Origin: Clostridium beijerinckii
GTDB lineage: Bacteria; Bacillota; Clostridia; Clostridiales; Clostridiaceae
Reading direction: 5' to 3'
DNA length: 64,000 nucleotides
Assembly: GCF_036699995.1 (NCBI RefSeq)
Contig: NZ_CP144906.1
Location: 3,917,001-3,981,000, forward strand
Position numbers and translations under genes: made by a program. Each line of letters opens with the position of its first letter. The stretch's first letter is position 1. The notes beneath the pieces were generated by a model that did not search any database, was not told where the DNA came from, and saw nothing but the letters and a program-made list of their open reading frames with translations. Positions 51,726-61,388 of the stretch are shown here, one piece after another.

Positions 51726-52178
51726 ATGAGTACAACGCTAGAAATTGCTATTTTCCTTTCAATGAATGGAGAAGCACAAGATGCTATTAATTTTTACAAG
51801 AAACACTTTAATGCAGAACAGTTAATGATTGTAACATATGCAGACCTGGTAAAGATGGGGGATAAATCAATAGAAATTAATGACGAAAATAAAAATCACA
51901 TCTCTCACTCTGTTTTAAAAATAGGTAAGACTAAAATTATGCTTAATGAAAATCCAATGGATGCTAATGAAAAGTACCAAGCTGGCAATAATACTTCTCT
52001 ATGTATTCAAAGTGCTGATTTGGAGGAAATCCAACAATTCTACAATAGCTTAATTACAGATGAAAGAGTTAAAATAATTGTACCATTATCCAGTAATATA
52101 TTTAGTAAAGCATATGGTATTGTTGAAGACCCATTTGGTATTAAAATTCAATTATGTTTTGATGAGAGATTAAAGTAA
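51726..52178 (+). CDS. VOC-superfamily PhnB-like protein
   Basis: 150 residues: LEIAIFLSMNGEAQDAINFY, KHFNAEQLMIVTY, ISHSVLKIGKTKIMLNE, YGIVEDPFGIKIQL. Glyoxalase/bleomycin-resistance fold of the PhnB/DUF1338-type (3-demethylubiquinone methyltransferase-like 3dmu_mt) group. AAAGGAG lies before the start. Probably binds or turns over a small molecule; unknown. Confidence 0.88.
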   Translation: MSTTLEIAIFLSMNGEAQDAINFYKKHFNAEQLMIVTYADLVKMGDKSIEINDENKNHISHSVLKIGKTKIMLNENPMDANEKYQAGNNTSLCIQSADLEEIQQFYNSLITDERVKIIVPLSSNIFSKAYGIVEDPFGIKIQLCFDERLK

Positions 52179-52225
52179 CAATTATTCAATGTATGAGTAA
52201 AATGAGATTTGGAATTGGTTTATAA

Positions 52226-52276
52226 TATGATGTTTACGGAGAAATGAAAGCTACTGAAAATAATCAATCAAGTTAA
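52226..52276 (+). pseudogene. Short SnoaL-like remnant
   Basis: Sixteen codons YDVYGEMKATENNQSS and stop resemble the YDMYGEVTANN segment of the SnoaL-like protein at 40466. Too short for certainty. Confidence 0.3.
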
Positions 52277-52329
52277 TCACTATAACCTAAAAATAAGCTA
52301 TAGCAAAATACATTATAATAAATGGAGTA

Positions 52330-52358
52330 GGATGAAAACAATTATTTTGTTTCCATCC
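52330..52358. terminator. Hairpin after VOC gene and chimeric remnant
   Basis: GGATGAAAAC pairs with GTTTCCATCC (one mismatch), 9-nt loop; lies past the convergent ends. Confidence 0.6.
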
Positions 52359-52368
52359 TCTCACACCA

Positions 52369-52620
52369 CTATACTTCAGCAATCACCCTACAAGGGAGCC
52401 CTGAAAATCCGCTCATATTTACTGGGAAAGTATCTACTTTAAATGGTTTATCAGCTGCTTTTTCTAATTCATCTATTAGCTTATCTAAATAGCGAATTTC
52501 CTGAATAGTTGGTTCTTCAATCTCTTCCACTTGAACACCACAGACAACTCCTTTAATCAAAGTTCGCATATGATTCATTTGTGGGCTGACCCAAAGAAAG
52601 TCTCAGAGTCAGTCTTATTT
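52369..52620 (-). pseudogene. Chimeric remnant: DUF2200 middle joined to a cyclase-like C-terminus
   Basis: Frame 52578-52369 reads [20 protein letters not shown] and [14 protein letters not shown] (DUF2200), then switches to [20 protein letters not shown] plus CRVIAEV-stop. That last part resembles the final strand of cyclase/kynurenine-formamidase-type proteins. Upstream, in another frame, [13 protein letters not shown] continues DUF2200, showing a frameshift. A deletion fused two dead genes. Confidence 0.6.
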
Positions 52621-52628
52621 CTGGAATT

Positions 52629-53516
52629 TTACAAAAGTATTAATTGTCCTATTTTATTGCATTCCTCAGCAAACCAAATTGCTTTATCTGGTCCTACTGC
52701 TATTCCATGTGGTTCTGAATTTGCTGTAGGAATTTCATATTCACTAACCTCTCCATTTGTTGTAATTCTGCCTATTTGATTGCTTCCCCATTGAGTAAAC
52801 CAAAGTGCTCCATCACTACCAGTAATAATTGCATGCGGTCTGGCCTTTACAGTTTTCAAATCATACTCATTAATAATTCCTTCCGTTGTAATTCTTCCTA
52901 TTCTATTTCCGTTTATTTCTACAAACCACAATGCTCCATCAGGCCCACTTGTAATTCCAACTGGTCCTGACCCTATTGTAGGTATAGGATATTCAGTAAT
53001 CTCTCCAAACATAGTAATTTTGCCTATTTTATTACCTTGATTCTCTGTAAACCAAAGTGCACCATCGCTGCCACATACTATAGAAGACGGATATGAACTA
53101 TCATTAGGTAATTTATATTCTATAATCTCTCCTAAATTTGAAATTCTACCTATCTTATTCCCTGTAATTTCTGTAAACCATATTGCTCCATCAGGTCCTT
53201 CAGTTATTCCAAAAGGTCCTGAATCAGCAGTTGGGATACTATATTCCTCAATTTCGCCTTTTATTGTGATTTTCCCTACTTTATTAGCCTTATATTCTGT
53301 AAACCATAAGTCTCCATTTGCTCCAGAGACTATAATAGAAAGTCCAGCCTCCTGTGATGGAACAAGGTATTCTTCTATTTCACCTTTTACAGTAATTCTT
53401 CCTATCTTATTCGCTTTATTTTCTGTAAACCATAGTGCTTCATCAATACCTGCAGTGATTCCATACGGACCTGATTGAGAGGTCCGAATTGAATATTCAT
53501 TAATCTTTATATTCAT
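52629..53516 (-). CDS. vgb: Virginiamycin B lyase (streptogramin lyase) homologue
   Basis: 295 residues forming a seven-bladed propeller of ~42-residue repeats ([27 protein letters not shown]). Length and features match staphylococcal Vgb (~299 aa), including Tyr18, the His of ARPHAII, and the Glu/His pair of SEPHGI and Glu of FAEECNKIG, all part of the lyase active site as I recall it. The enzyme opens the streptogramin B lactone ring by C-O lyase chemistry. Start follows a moderate AAGGAGA. Stand-alone; base composition like its neighbours. Activity is not certain from sequence alone. Confidence 0.88.
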   Translation of the reverse strand: MNIKINEYSIRTSQSGPYGITAGIDEALWFTENKANKIGRITVKGEIEEYLVPSQEAGLSIIVSGANGDLWFTEYKANKVGKITIKGEIEEYSIPTADSGPFGITEGPDGAIWFTEITGNKIGRISNLGEIIEYKLPNDSSYPSSIVCGSDGALWFTENQGNKIGKITMFGEITEYPIPTIGSGPVGITSGPDGALWFVEINGNRIGRITTEGIINEYDLKTVKARPHAIITGSDGALWFTQWGSNQIGRITTNGEVSEYEIPTANSEPHGIAVGPDKAIWFAEECNKIGQLILL

Positions 53517-53656
53517 TATATTTTATCTCCTTATATTTTATAAATTTTCTCTTATTGAACAATATCAATATATATTTTTTCCCTAAACCATATATACAAT
53601 TTATTAGGAATTATATTAAAATATTTATTAAGTTAATAATAGCAAAAGCATAAAAA

Positions 53657-53682
53657 ATCCCCTCCATTTTACTGGAGAGGAT
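53657..53682 (-). terminator. Terminator in the gap after map
   Basis: ATCCTCTCCA/TGGAGGGGAT stem on the minus strand (one mismatch) followed by TTTTTTATG. The rest of 53517-54065 shows no gene. Confidence 0.7.
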
Positions 53683-54065
53683 GTCAATTGTTTTCATATC
53701 TAAAAATACCCTTAAATGCTATGAAATATACCTAAAACTATAGAAAAGCTGACAACTCAACTTTAATCCATTAATTTTCCTTACACTTCCCTAAATAGAA
53801 AAAATATATTTTTTAAAATATTATAATAATCCTATACATAAAAGGTATATTATTAACTAATCATCCACTCCAGCGTATAACAAAAAAACACAAACTTGTG
53901 CTCATTATAAAATTAGGCTTGAAAGTGAATTAGTAAATCATAGCTAATATAATACCTCCCATTCTTAAATCATAAAGAAATTATATCAATAATAGATTTT
54001 ATTTGTCAAATAAGAACTATCTAATTGTTTGCTTATTTATATAATATATAAATGAAATTAAACAA

Positions 54066-54935
54066 CTATTTTGAAATAACTTCTACCCCATCTTCTGTTA
54101 CAAGAACTGTATGCTCCCATTGTGCTGAAAGAGAACCATCAGCTGTCAATGCAGTCCATCCATTATCCTCATCTATAAATATTTCATGACTTCCAGCATT
54201 TATCATTGGTTCAATTGTGAACACCATTCCAGGCGCCAAAACCATATCTGTTCCCCTTTTTCCAAAATGAAAAACAAATGGATCTTCATGAATATCTAAA
54301 CCAACTCCATGTCCTCCAAATTCTCTAACTACTGAATAGCCATTACTTTCCGCATGTTCCTGAATTGCTGCTCCAATGTCTCCTAAAAATGCCCAAGGTT
54401 TAACTGCTTCCAGTCCTTTATTTACGCATTCTTTAGTTACTTGAACCAATTTTCTGGCTTCTTCACTTACTTCACCAATCATAAACATTCTTGATGCATC
54501 TGAATAATATCCATTTAATATAGTAGTTGCATCTACATTTACAATATCTCCATTTTTAAGGACAACATCGTCACTTGGTATTCCATGACATACTTCATTA
54601 TTTATTGATATACAAATACTTTTAGGAAATCCATCATAATTAAGGTCTGCTGGAATTCCACCCTTTGATGTAGTATACTCATATGCTAATTTATCTATTT
54701 GCTCTGTTGTCATGCCTTCCCTGATGTTTTCACTAATCAAGTCTAAAAGACCATTATTAACCTCTGCGCTCTTTCTTATTCCTTCAATTTGCTCTTTTGT
54801 TTTTATAAGATCTTTTGTTGGTACTATATGTCCTTTTCTTTTTAAATCACTTAACTTTTTGTCAAATTCTAAATGACAATTTTTATATTTCACGCCACTT
54901 TTACACCAACATAAATCATTCCTATTTAATATCAT
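54066..54935 (-). CDS. map: Methionine aminopeptidase type I with SEC-C zinc motif
   Basis: 289 residues. N-terminal SEC-C motif NDLCWCKSGVKYKNCHLEFD (Zn-binding C-x-C...C-H), then a type I MetAP fold: GFPKSICISINNEVCHGIP, metal ligands in VNVDATTILNGYYSDASRMF, GGHGVGLDIHEDPFV, FTIEPMIN and WEHTVLV. Removes N-terminal Met. Not in the ribosomal-protein operon, so an extra copy. Follows the XRE gene on the same strand by 20 nt. Confidence 0.95.
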   Translation of the reverse strand: MILNRNDLCWCKSGVKYKNCHLEFDKKLSDLKRKGHIVPTKDLIKTKEQIEGIRKSAEVNNGLLDLISENIREGMTTEQIDKLAYEYTTSKGGIPADLNYDGFPKSICISINNEVCHGIPSDDVVLKNGDIVNVDATTILNGYYSDASRMFMIGEVSEEARKLVQVTKECVNKGLEAVKPWAFLGDIGAAIQEHAESNGYSVVREFGGHGVGLDIHEDPFVFHFGKRGTDMVLAPGMVFTIEPMINAGSHEIFIDEDNGWTALTADGSLSAQWEHTVLVTEDGVEVISK

Positions 54936-54955
54936 AATATTACTCCTTGTTTTAA

Positions 54956-55636
54956 CTATTTAATTGATCCTCCATGAAAATAACATTCATAAACTTTAAT
55001 ATTATCAAAATATATTTCCTCATGCCCTTGAAACCACTTAAATTCACCATTTATAATGCAATGATATTTATACTGTCCATTTTGATAAATAATAGGACCT
55101 CTATATGGATTATCTTCAGTTACTAAACTCAAAGCTTCCTTTAAAAAACTACCTGAAAATCTTTCATCCAAAACTCTTCCAGTATAATTCATTGACCAAA
55201 ATGGAATATCATCTTGCCACAAACCTTCTTCCCCTGAAAATCTTTCTCCACCTAAATAGGTATCAATATATTTTAAGTTTCCTTCTACATATTCTAAATC
55301 ATGAGAATTTGGTCTTGAAGATTTACACTCTGCACCATTTCCAGAATACGTAGCTTTTTTAGCCCTACATAGAAAATCAATTATATTTTTATTTATATTA
55401 TTAATTTTATTTTCTTCTATTGATAACCTACAATTTTCTTCATAATCATTGACTAATTTATCAATGCTTACTTTAAAGAACTCACTTAATGCAATTAATC
55501 TAGCTATATCTGGATAGGACTGCCCTACTTCCCATTTTGCAACTGATTGTCTTGATATGCCTAAGAATTCAGCTAATTTTTCTTGCGATAGACCTTTTGC
55601 TTTTCTAAGTGTTTGCAATTGTTCCTGAAAACTCAT
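54956..55636 (-). CDS. XRE-family regulator with DUF5680 C-terminal domain
   Basis: 226 residues. Residues 5-60: LQTLRKAKGLSQEKLAEFLG, SRQSVAKWEVGQSYPDIARL, helix-turn-helix. Residues ~85-226: FLCRAKKATYSGNGAECKSS ... FSGEEGLWQDDIPFWSMNYT ... WFQGHEEIYF, the DUF5680 domain, unknown ligand. GGAGGGA lies before the start. Co-transcribed with map. Confidence 0.88.
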   Translation of the reverse strand: MSFQEQLQTLRKAKGLSQEKLAEFLGISRQSVAKWEVGQSYPDIARLIALSEFFKVSIDKLVNDYEENCRLSIEENKINNINKNIIDFLCRAKKATYSGNGAECKSSRPNSHDLEYVEGNLKYIDTYLGGERFSGEEGLWQDDIPFWSMNYTGRVLDERFSGSFLKEALSLVTEDNPYRGPIIYQNGQYKYHCIINGEFKWFQGHEEIYFDNIKVYECYFHGGSIK

Positions 55637-56129
55637 AGTTTAATCCCTCCTGGTATTAGTATACTTACAATATTATCATATTTCTACCACCTAAATATAA
55701 CACAGTTGACAACTAAAAGTTGCATTCTGTAAAAAAGTAATTTTAATATCAAACATTCTCTGCTTTATTATTTGCTTATGATGAAGTTCTCCGTAACATC
55801 GGCAAATAATAGAACTCATCTTTTTTATTCTGATTCATTGTCAGTCATTGCTGATATTTTGTTGTCCTCCATCAGATTGTTGGTTAGAAACAAATCTGGA
55901 ATAATGCCTATCACCATGAATATTATACTTGTAATAAAACCTGCATGAAAAGCTTGATGCCTCTTTTTTGTAATTCAAGTTCCAATCTTTCTGCTTATCA
56001 TTAATATTTCTTAATATAAAGAAGCCCAGAAACATTATAATATATTGCTTCTGGGCTGTTTTCGTCTTTATTTACGATACAGTTCTCCATACCTACTCCG
56101 AGTGAAGTTGGAACCAGTATCTATGCTAT
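55637..56129. other. Intergenic region, decayed sequence and a terminator
   Basis: A 64-codon minus-strand frame (55841-56035) has no ribosome binding site and an odd composition (NLNYKKEASSFSCRFYYKYN), probably decayed. A hairpin AGCCCAGAA/TTCTGGGCT at 56023-56057 followed by GTTTTCG is a terminator usable in both directions. Nothing else recognised. Confidence 0.5.
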
Positions 56130-56861
56130 CTATTTTTTAGCTGAAATTAACAACATCATTGGTCTACGTAACTCATCCTTCATACCCTCAATTTCATTCA
56201 ACATTTCATTTGTTGGGGTAGGTTCTATAATTTCTTTTATCACAAAGCCACATTTTAATAAGCCATTTATATATGTAGTTAAGGTTTTGTGATATTTAGT
56301 AACACATTCACCTAAAAAAATACTTTCTCTTATGCCCTCATAAAAATAATTATCTACTGGCCAATGGACTTTATTACCTTTCTCATCAGTATGCCACTGT
56401 TGACTTCCATAGGCTGTAAATACAGGGTGCTCCACTGAAAATATAAAATCCCCATTTTTTTTCAACATAGTATATATACTTTTACATACTTTATCAAAAT
56501 CTTTAACATAATGAAATGCAAGTGAGCTTATTACAATATCAAAGTATTCACTTTCAAACTTCACTTCCTCTATGCTTGACTTTATATATTTTATAGCCTT
56601 ATCTGCATTAATTTTTCTAGCCTGTTCTAACATTTTTTCTGATAGATCTACTCCTATTACTTCACTAGCCTTATTTTCAATAGCATATTTACAATGCCAT
56701 CCAAATCCACATCCTAAATCTAATACTCTTTTATTATCAAATTTGGGTAACATACTTTTAAATACTTCCCACTCTCCTGCCCCTTGTAGACCATAAATCG
56801 ACCTTGACATCTTACTATACTTATCAAAAAAGATCTTATCATCATATTTACTTTTTTCCAT
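56130..56861 (-). CDS. Class I SAM-dependent methyltransferase
   Basis: 243 residues: motif I VLDLGCGFGWHCKYA, motif II VIGVDLSEKMLEQAR, FDIVISSLAFHYVKDFDKVC and FIFSVEHPVFTAYGSQ. This is the small-molecule Methyltransf_11/25 subgroup; the WHTDEKGNKVHWPVDNYFYE insertion is typical of one Firmicute clade. Substrate unknown. Monocistronic. Confidence 0.92.
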   Translation of the reverse strand: MEKSKYDDKIFFDKYSKMSRSIYGLQGAGEWEVFKSMLPKFDNKRVLDLGCGFGWHCKYAIENKASEVIGVDLSEKMLEQARKINADKAIKYIKSSIEEVKFESEYFDIVISSLAFHYVKDFDKVCKSIYTMLKKNGDFIFSVEHPVFTAYGSQQWHTDEKGNKVHWPVDNYFYEGIRESIFLGECVTKYHKTLTTYINGLLKCGFVIKEIIEPTPTNEMLNEIEGMKDELRRPMMLLISAKK

Positions 56862-56975
56862 AAATAATTACGCCTTTCATTTTAAGTTATTTTTTATTAT
56901 TTAAATTATATCTAACATACTAGTATAGTGAGAAGTTCATAAATAATTCTGTATAATTTATGTTTAAATATTAAA

Positions 56976-57009
56976 AAAGATAGAACAATTATCTCTAAAT
57001 GTTCTATCT
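56976..57009 (-). terminator. Terminator of the flavodoxin-like gene
   Basis: Perfect 11-bp stem AAGATAGAACA/TGTTCTATCTT followed by TTTTTTAATATTT on the minus strand. Confidence 0.85.
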
Positions 57010-57081
57010 TCATTACGCTTTATTTTTTATAAGTTTTATATTGATTTCCTATATTATTATCTATAATATTTTTCTAGGATT

Positions 57082-57645
57082 CTATCCAACTAGATTTTCC
57101 CCAGCCTTAAATGCTCTTAAAGAAAATTCCTCTAACGCTTTTGAATCAGGAACAAGAGTAGCTCCACAAACGTGAATATTATCCTCTAGTTTCCAGCCAT
57201 ATGTGTTGAAGACATTAGTAACATATTTAATACCTTCTGCACCTACTTCAGGATTTGAATTAGCTTGAGTGAATATTGTTACTACCTTTTTACCTGGATG
57301 TCTAGGTGTAATGGCGTTTCCATCATGGTCAATCAATGGAAATGTACGGTCTAACCAAACTTTTGCTTGACCTGTAATTTGATAGTAGTAGATTGGAGAT
57401 CCAAATACAATAGCATCTGCTTCTTTAATAGCCTCATACATTGGTTTAAGATAATCATTGATAGCACAACCATCATGAGTACGGCAATAGAAGCAGCTTT
57501 GACATCCACGAATTCCAGTATCGTTTAAATTAAATTCTATAATCTCAGCACCTTTAGACTCAGCACCTTTTGCCACTTGTTCTAATAATTTTGAATTATA
57601 TCCATTCTTTCTTGGACTAGCATTAAAAATAACCACTTTTGACAT
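57082..57645 (-). CDS. Flavodoxin-family NAD(P)H-dependent FMN reductase
   Basis: 187 residues: IFNASPRKNGYNSKLLEQVA, GIRGCQSCFYCRTHDGCAIN, FGSPIYYYQITGQAKVWLDR, RHPGKKVVTIFTQANSNPEV. Near-duplicate of the protein at 39850. AGGAG lies before the start. Divergent from HxlR at 57841, the probable regulator, whereas the paralogue is paired with TetR: same enzyme, different control. Confidence 0.92.
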   Translation of the reverse strand: MSKVVIFNASPRKNGYNSKLLEQVAKGAESKGAEIIEFNLNDTGIRGCQSCFYCRTHDGCAINDYLKPMYEAIKEADAIVFGSPIYYYQITGQAKVWLDRTFPLIDHDGNAITPRHPGKKVVTIFTQANSNPEVGAEGIKYVTNVFNTYGWKLEDNIHVCGATLVPDSKALEEFSLRAFKAGENLVG

Positions 57646-57742
57646 TTAATATCTCTCCTTTTAAATACAAATATTTCTTAAATTAGATTAACTATCTACT
57701 TACCATATTTATTCTCCTTCATTTGATATTTACTCAAATAAA

Positions 57743-57768
57743 AGTACTTGGTATAATTATTGTACTTA
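57743..57768. promoter_or_regulatory. HxlR-type operator candidate
   Basis: AGTACTT (57743-57749) and GTACTTA (57762-57768), direct GTACTT repeats 19 bp apart, upstream of both divergent genes. Confidence 0.45.
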
Positions 57769-57840
57769 AATAAATTTATATTAACAAGAACGCAGAATTT
57801 AATGATCAGGTATTATTTTTCTTACCTAGGAGGAATAGAT

Positions 57841-58218
57841 ATGGCAAGCAAACAAGAATTAGAGAAATATTTAAATATATTGAGAGAATCAGATTTTAAT
57901 GAAAATTGCCCTATAAAATATGCTTTGGAAGTAATCGGAGGCAAATGGAAACTGAATATATTAGGGCAGTTACTAAGAAAGGACGTATGTCGCTTTAATC
58001 AATTAAAAAGAGACGTATCAGGAATAACAAATACAATGCTAGCAAATTCATTACGTGAACTCGAGAATGATGAGTTAGTTATTAGAAATCAATATAATGA
58101 AATGCCTGTAAGAGTAGAATACACTTTAACTGATAAGGGAAGAAATCTATTGCCATTACTTTATGAATTAACAGTTTGGTGGGATGATTATATAAAGAAT
58201 AAAGAAATTTCAAAATAA
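57841..58218 (+). CDS. HxlR-family transcriptional regulator
   Basis: 125 residues from the ATG at 57841 (AGGAGG upstream). CPIKYALEVIGGKWKLNILG, LKRDVSGITNTMLANSLREL, VRVEYTLTDKGRNLLPLLYE. Cys near residue 20 is the typical redox-sensing Cys position of HxlR/YodB proteins. Divergent from the flavodoxin-like gene. Confidence 0.92.
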   Translation: MASKQELEKYLNILRESDFNENCPIKYALEVIGGKWKLNILGQLLRKDVCRFNQLKRDVSGITNTMLANSLRELENDELVIRNQYNEMPVRVEYTLTDKGRNLLPLLYELTVWWDDYIKNKEISK

Positions 58219-58234
58219 TATATTGAAATAAAAC

Positions 58235-58271
58235 AGGCTACATTTTGGAACTTATATCCACAATGTAGCCT
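58235..58271 (+). terminator. Terminator of the HxlR gene
   Basis: Perfect 10-bp stem AGGCTACATT/AATGTAGCCT with a 17-nt loop, then ATCTTTAT. Confidence 0.75.
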
Positions 58272-58325
58272 ATCTTTATACATTTACTAAATAAAGCCCT
58301 TCGTGTAATTCCTCGGAGCTTATTT

Positions 58326-59144
58326 TTATCCTATAACTTCCTTTGCCATATTAATCATATCATCCTTGCTTAATTCAGTATAATCCATATTAATAATGCA
58401 ATAAGATAGTCCATCTTCATACCACATGACTGATTGATCTTGACTAACCTTTATTTCATCTTTTTCACTTCCATATCCAATTTCAAGAAGCCCTTTATCT
58501 TCTAAGTCTTTTTCTTCGTCTGTTGGTTTATATCCTTCTGGAACTGATTTGTATTGACTACTAGTATATATGATTTTAACTCCATTATATTCTACTTCAG
58601 AAGCATTTTTTCGTGTGCTTCCATAAAAAGATTTCTCATCTGTTTTTTCAGCAGACATAGATAAAATCTGTCCTTTTTTAGAACCATCTTTTTTATAATC
58701 AAAATCTGCGCTCTTGTATTTTTCAGTAGCATCTCCTTTTTGATTACGAACTTCATTGTTTACATAATTAAATGTATCAAATTTAAAACCATTATTAAAG
58801 GATTCAACATATTTAGGGGTAAAGCCAACAGACTCTTTTACTTTATCTTTACTTGGAAAAGTTTTAATTTCAGTTAGATGAGATGATGAACTAAATATTC
58901 CAGAAAGATTAGTTGCTGCAACACATGTTACAGTTGTTGCAATAATGACCATTCCTGCAATTATAAATGTCTTTGGCTTTAAGAATTTATGTTTCATAGT
59001 AAAAACTCCTTTATTATCTTTTTCTTTTAATATTTCATTTCTAATTTTGAAAAACATATTCTCAGATACTGAAGCATCATCTGCTTTATGAATTAAGGCT
59101 TCTCTAATTTTTTGATCTATATTTTCATCAAAATTTTTATCCAT
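58326..59144 (-). CDS. Anti-sigma-like membrane protein (DUF4367-type)
   Basis: 272 residues from the ATG at 59144, behind GAGGGTGGG; an upstream TTG is unlikely. Cytoplasmic helix-rich N-terminus (ENIDQKIREALIHKADDASV), one transmembrane segment (~58-78, TFIIAGMVIIATTVTCVAAT), then an extracytoplasmic domain (YKSVPEGYKPTDEEKDLED, VMWYEDGLSYCI). The gene overlaps the sigma gene by 8 nt, the usual sign of a cognate anti-sigma pair. The extracytoplasmic signal is unknown. Confidence 0.82.
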   Translation of the reverse strand: MDKNFDENIDQKIREALIHKADDASVSENMFFKIRNEILKEKDNKGVFTMKHKFLKPKTFIIAGMVIIATTVTCVAATNLSGIFSSSSHLTEIKTFPSKDKVKESVGFTPKYVESFNNGFKFDTFNYVNNEVRNQKGDATEKYKSADFDYKKDGSKKGQILSMSAEKTDEKSFYGSTRKNASEVEYNGVKIIYTSSQYKSVPEGYKPTDEEKDLEDKGLLEIGYGSEKDEIKVSQDQSVMWYEDGLSYCIINMDYTELSKDDMINMAKEVIG

Positions 59145-59718
59145 CAAGTCCCACCCTCTTTAAATTTCTATGATTATATTCATCGTCACATTTAATTAAA
59201 CTGCTTTTTAATTTTTTTCTTGCACTATAAAGCCTCGATTTGACCGTTCCTTCAAAGCACCCCATTACTTTTGCAATTTCACTAACTGTAAGACCATTAA
59301 AATAATATAGAACTATTACTGTTTTTTGTTTTAAATCAAGCTTTTCAATTTCTGCATAAAGATTATTATTTTTCTCTTTTCTCAAATATTGCTCTATAGA
59401 AGTATCAATACTTTTTTCATCTACCTTTTCAAAAATATTATCAACTGGCAGTGATTTTTTATCTTTCTTTGCATATCTCCATGCAATTCTAGTAAGCATT
59501 TTAAAAAACCATGATTTAAAAAATTCAGGATTTTTAAGACTTTTTATATTATTGTAACAGCTTATAAATGCTTCTTGTACAATATCTTCACTTGTATACT
59601 TACTACCTGTAATAAGATATGAGTATTTGAATGATTCATTTTTATATATTTCAAACAGTTCACCTAATGCGTTCATATCACCAGACTGGATTTTTATGAC
59701 AAGTTCTTCTTCAGACAC
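59137..59718 (-). CDS. ECF-type RNA polymerase sigma factor
   Basis: 193 residues. Region 2: YKYSYLITGSKYTSEDIVQE-like segment with FISCYNNIKSLKNPEFFKSW. Region 4: LDLKQKTVIVLYYFNGLTVS, EIAKVMGCFEGTVKSRLYSA and RKKLKS. Overlaps the anti-sigma gene. Directs polymerase to an unknown regulon that may include the divergent secreted-protein genes at 60033 and 61389 (inference). Confidence 0.93.
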   Translation of the reverse strand: MSEEELVIKIQSGDMNALGELFEIYKNESFKYSYLITGSKYTSEDIVQEAFISCYNNIKSLKNPEFFKSWFFKMLTRIAWRYAKKDKKSLPVDNIFEKVDEKSIDTSIEQYLRKEKNNNLYAEIEKLDLKQKTVIVLYYFNGLTVSEIAKVMGCFEGTVKSRLYSARKKLKSSLIKCDDEYNHRNLKRVGLDG

Positions 59719-60032
59719 TTTGCTCTCTCCCTTCGATTCTTATCGATGCATCTATATATTAGAGACATTAAGTTACTAATTGGTTCATTTTTAGAAAAAA
59801 TTTTTACCACTTGAATTTATACCATTGGTATTCACAATTTTATGAAGATTAATATCCTCCTATAAATAATAAATAGACTAGCATACTGATCTATTATTTT
59901 CTAGTTACTCATTGTAAAAATTATGGTAAATTTAAGATGAAAAATTTTAAGAAATGGTATACAATACCAATGAAGACAAAATTGCTTACAAAGTTTTACA
60001 TACAAACTACAGTAAAGGAGATAGATATTTTT

Positions 60033-61322
60033 ATGATAAATAAAAAATTGATTAAAACTCTTGGTCCTATATTGGGGATTATGACATTTATGTTAGCTTC
60101 CGGTATAACTTATACATCAGCTTTTGCTGATGATACTATAGCAGCAATGGCGCCTGCTACTGCTACAACCACTAGTGCTAGTGCTACTTATACAGATAAT
60201 ACAGCCACACCAATTAAAGATTATTCTATAGCTATAAATAAAAGTTCAGAAGAAAATGGAATTAAGGTGACTGTTAATAGTGCACTAGCCACAAAACATA
60301 ATTTAAAAGTAACTCTTAAAATTGAAGGAATTACTGATCCTAAAGCAATTGAACATAATAATTCGCTTTTTGAAGTATCATATGGTGACAAAGATTACGG
60401 CTTTAGCTCTACCTCTTCTAGACAATATGCAGATGATAAAACTATGTTTTTAACCTTAGAAAAGAATAATTATGAAGGTGAATATCCTGAAAGTGGAAAC
60501 TTAAGAGTTGATGTAGTACTTTCAAATTATAAAGTTAATATTGGCATGGATGTACCTGTAGATTTCACTAATTCTATTAATAAAGTATTTACTAAAGATA
60601 TTACAGGCACAATACCTGAAATTAATTATACTTTAAAACAATTAGATTCAGATTCTATGGGGACAACCGTAAGTTATACTCGACCTAAACACAGTGGACA
60701 TAACATTGATGACAATAATGATTTTTGGGATTCACAAATATTATTAAAAGTTGACAACAATTTTTATAAATTAGATTCTAGGGGCGATAGCATTGGAGAC
60801 GACGGAACAATTATTGGACATTATTCATCTAAATTGCCAACTTATGATAATATTAAAAACGGAAAGGATATTAGTGTAATTTCAATGCTTTATAAAGTGT
60901 CAATGGATGACTCTGATATAATATCCAATAATAGTAATAAAAACACTACCACCGACTCTGCAAACAACTTAAGCTACGAAAAAGAGTTCAGCTCTTCTAG
61001 CGGATTGAAAGGCACAATATACAATGTTGAAAGAAATGATAATAGTGTAAAGGTATATTGCAAAGGACATTCTGAGTTAGAAAGTTTAATTATAGCAAGC
61101 AATATTTCTTTGAACTATAATCATGTTAAAGGACAAAAGGATGCTACTATTTATCATTACAATAGATTTGTAAGTTTTTATAAAGATCCAAAAGATTCTC
61201 TTGGCTACATTGTAGAATTTGATAATGTTGATAAGGATAAAGCTGCTACTTTAAATATTAGTTATATGCTAAAAGAAATTAGTATGTACAAAATGGGTGA
61301 TGAAATAAAACTATCAAATTAA
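60033..61322 (+). CDS. Secreted DUF4179/DUF5643-like protein, copy 1
   Basis: 429 residues from the ATG at 60033 (AGGAG 11 nt upstream; the longer frame is unsupported). Signal peptide ends AFADD near residue 32; Ala/Thr/Ser-rich stretch follows. Then SIAINKSSEENGIKVTVNSA, LKVTLKIEGITDPKAIEHNN, LRVDVVLSNYKVNIGMDVPV, and a C-terminal part with EKEFSSSSGLKGTIYNVERN. These Ig-like beta domains are found in clostridial ECF-linked surface proteins; function unknown. Paralogue follows at 61389. Confidence 0.75.
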   Translation: MINKKLIKTLGPILGIMTFMLASGITYTSAFADDTIAAMAPATATTTSASATYTDNTATPIKDYSIAINKSSEENGIKVTVNSALATKHNLKVTLKIEGITDPKAIEHNNSLFEVSYGDKDYGFSSTSSRQYADDKTMFLTLEKNNYEGEYPESGNLRVDVVLSNYKVNIGMDVPVDFTNSINKVFTKDITGTIPEINYTLKQLDSDSMGTTVSYTRPKHSGHNIDDNNDFWDSQILLKVDNNFYKLDSRGDSIGDDGTIIGHYSSKLPTYDNIKNGKDISVISMLYKVSMDDSDIISNNSNKNTTTDSANNLSYEKEFSSSSGLKGTIYNVERNDNSVKVYCKGHSELESLIIASNISLNYNHVKGQKDATIYHYNRFVSFYKDPKDSLGYIVEFDNVDKDKAATLNISYMLKEISMYKMGDEIKLSN

Positions 61323-61388
61323 TGAACCCTATATTAAGTTTATGGAAAATTGTATCAATATAAAAAATTATTAAAGTGAGGAGATTTT

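Noticed and set aside
55841..56035. 64-codon minus-strand frame
   Set aside because: No ribosome binding site, odd composition and overlap with the terminator hairpin; treated as decayed sequence.
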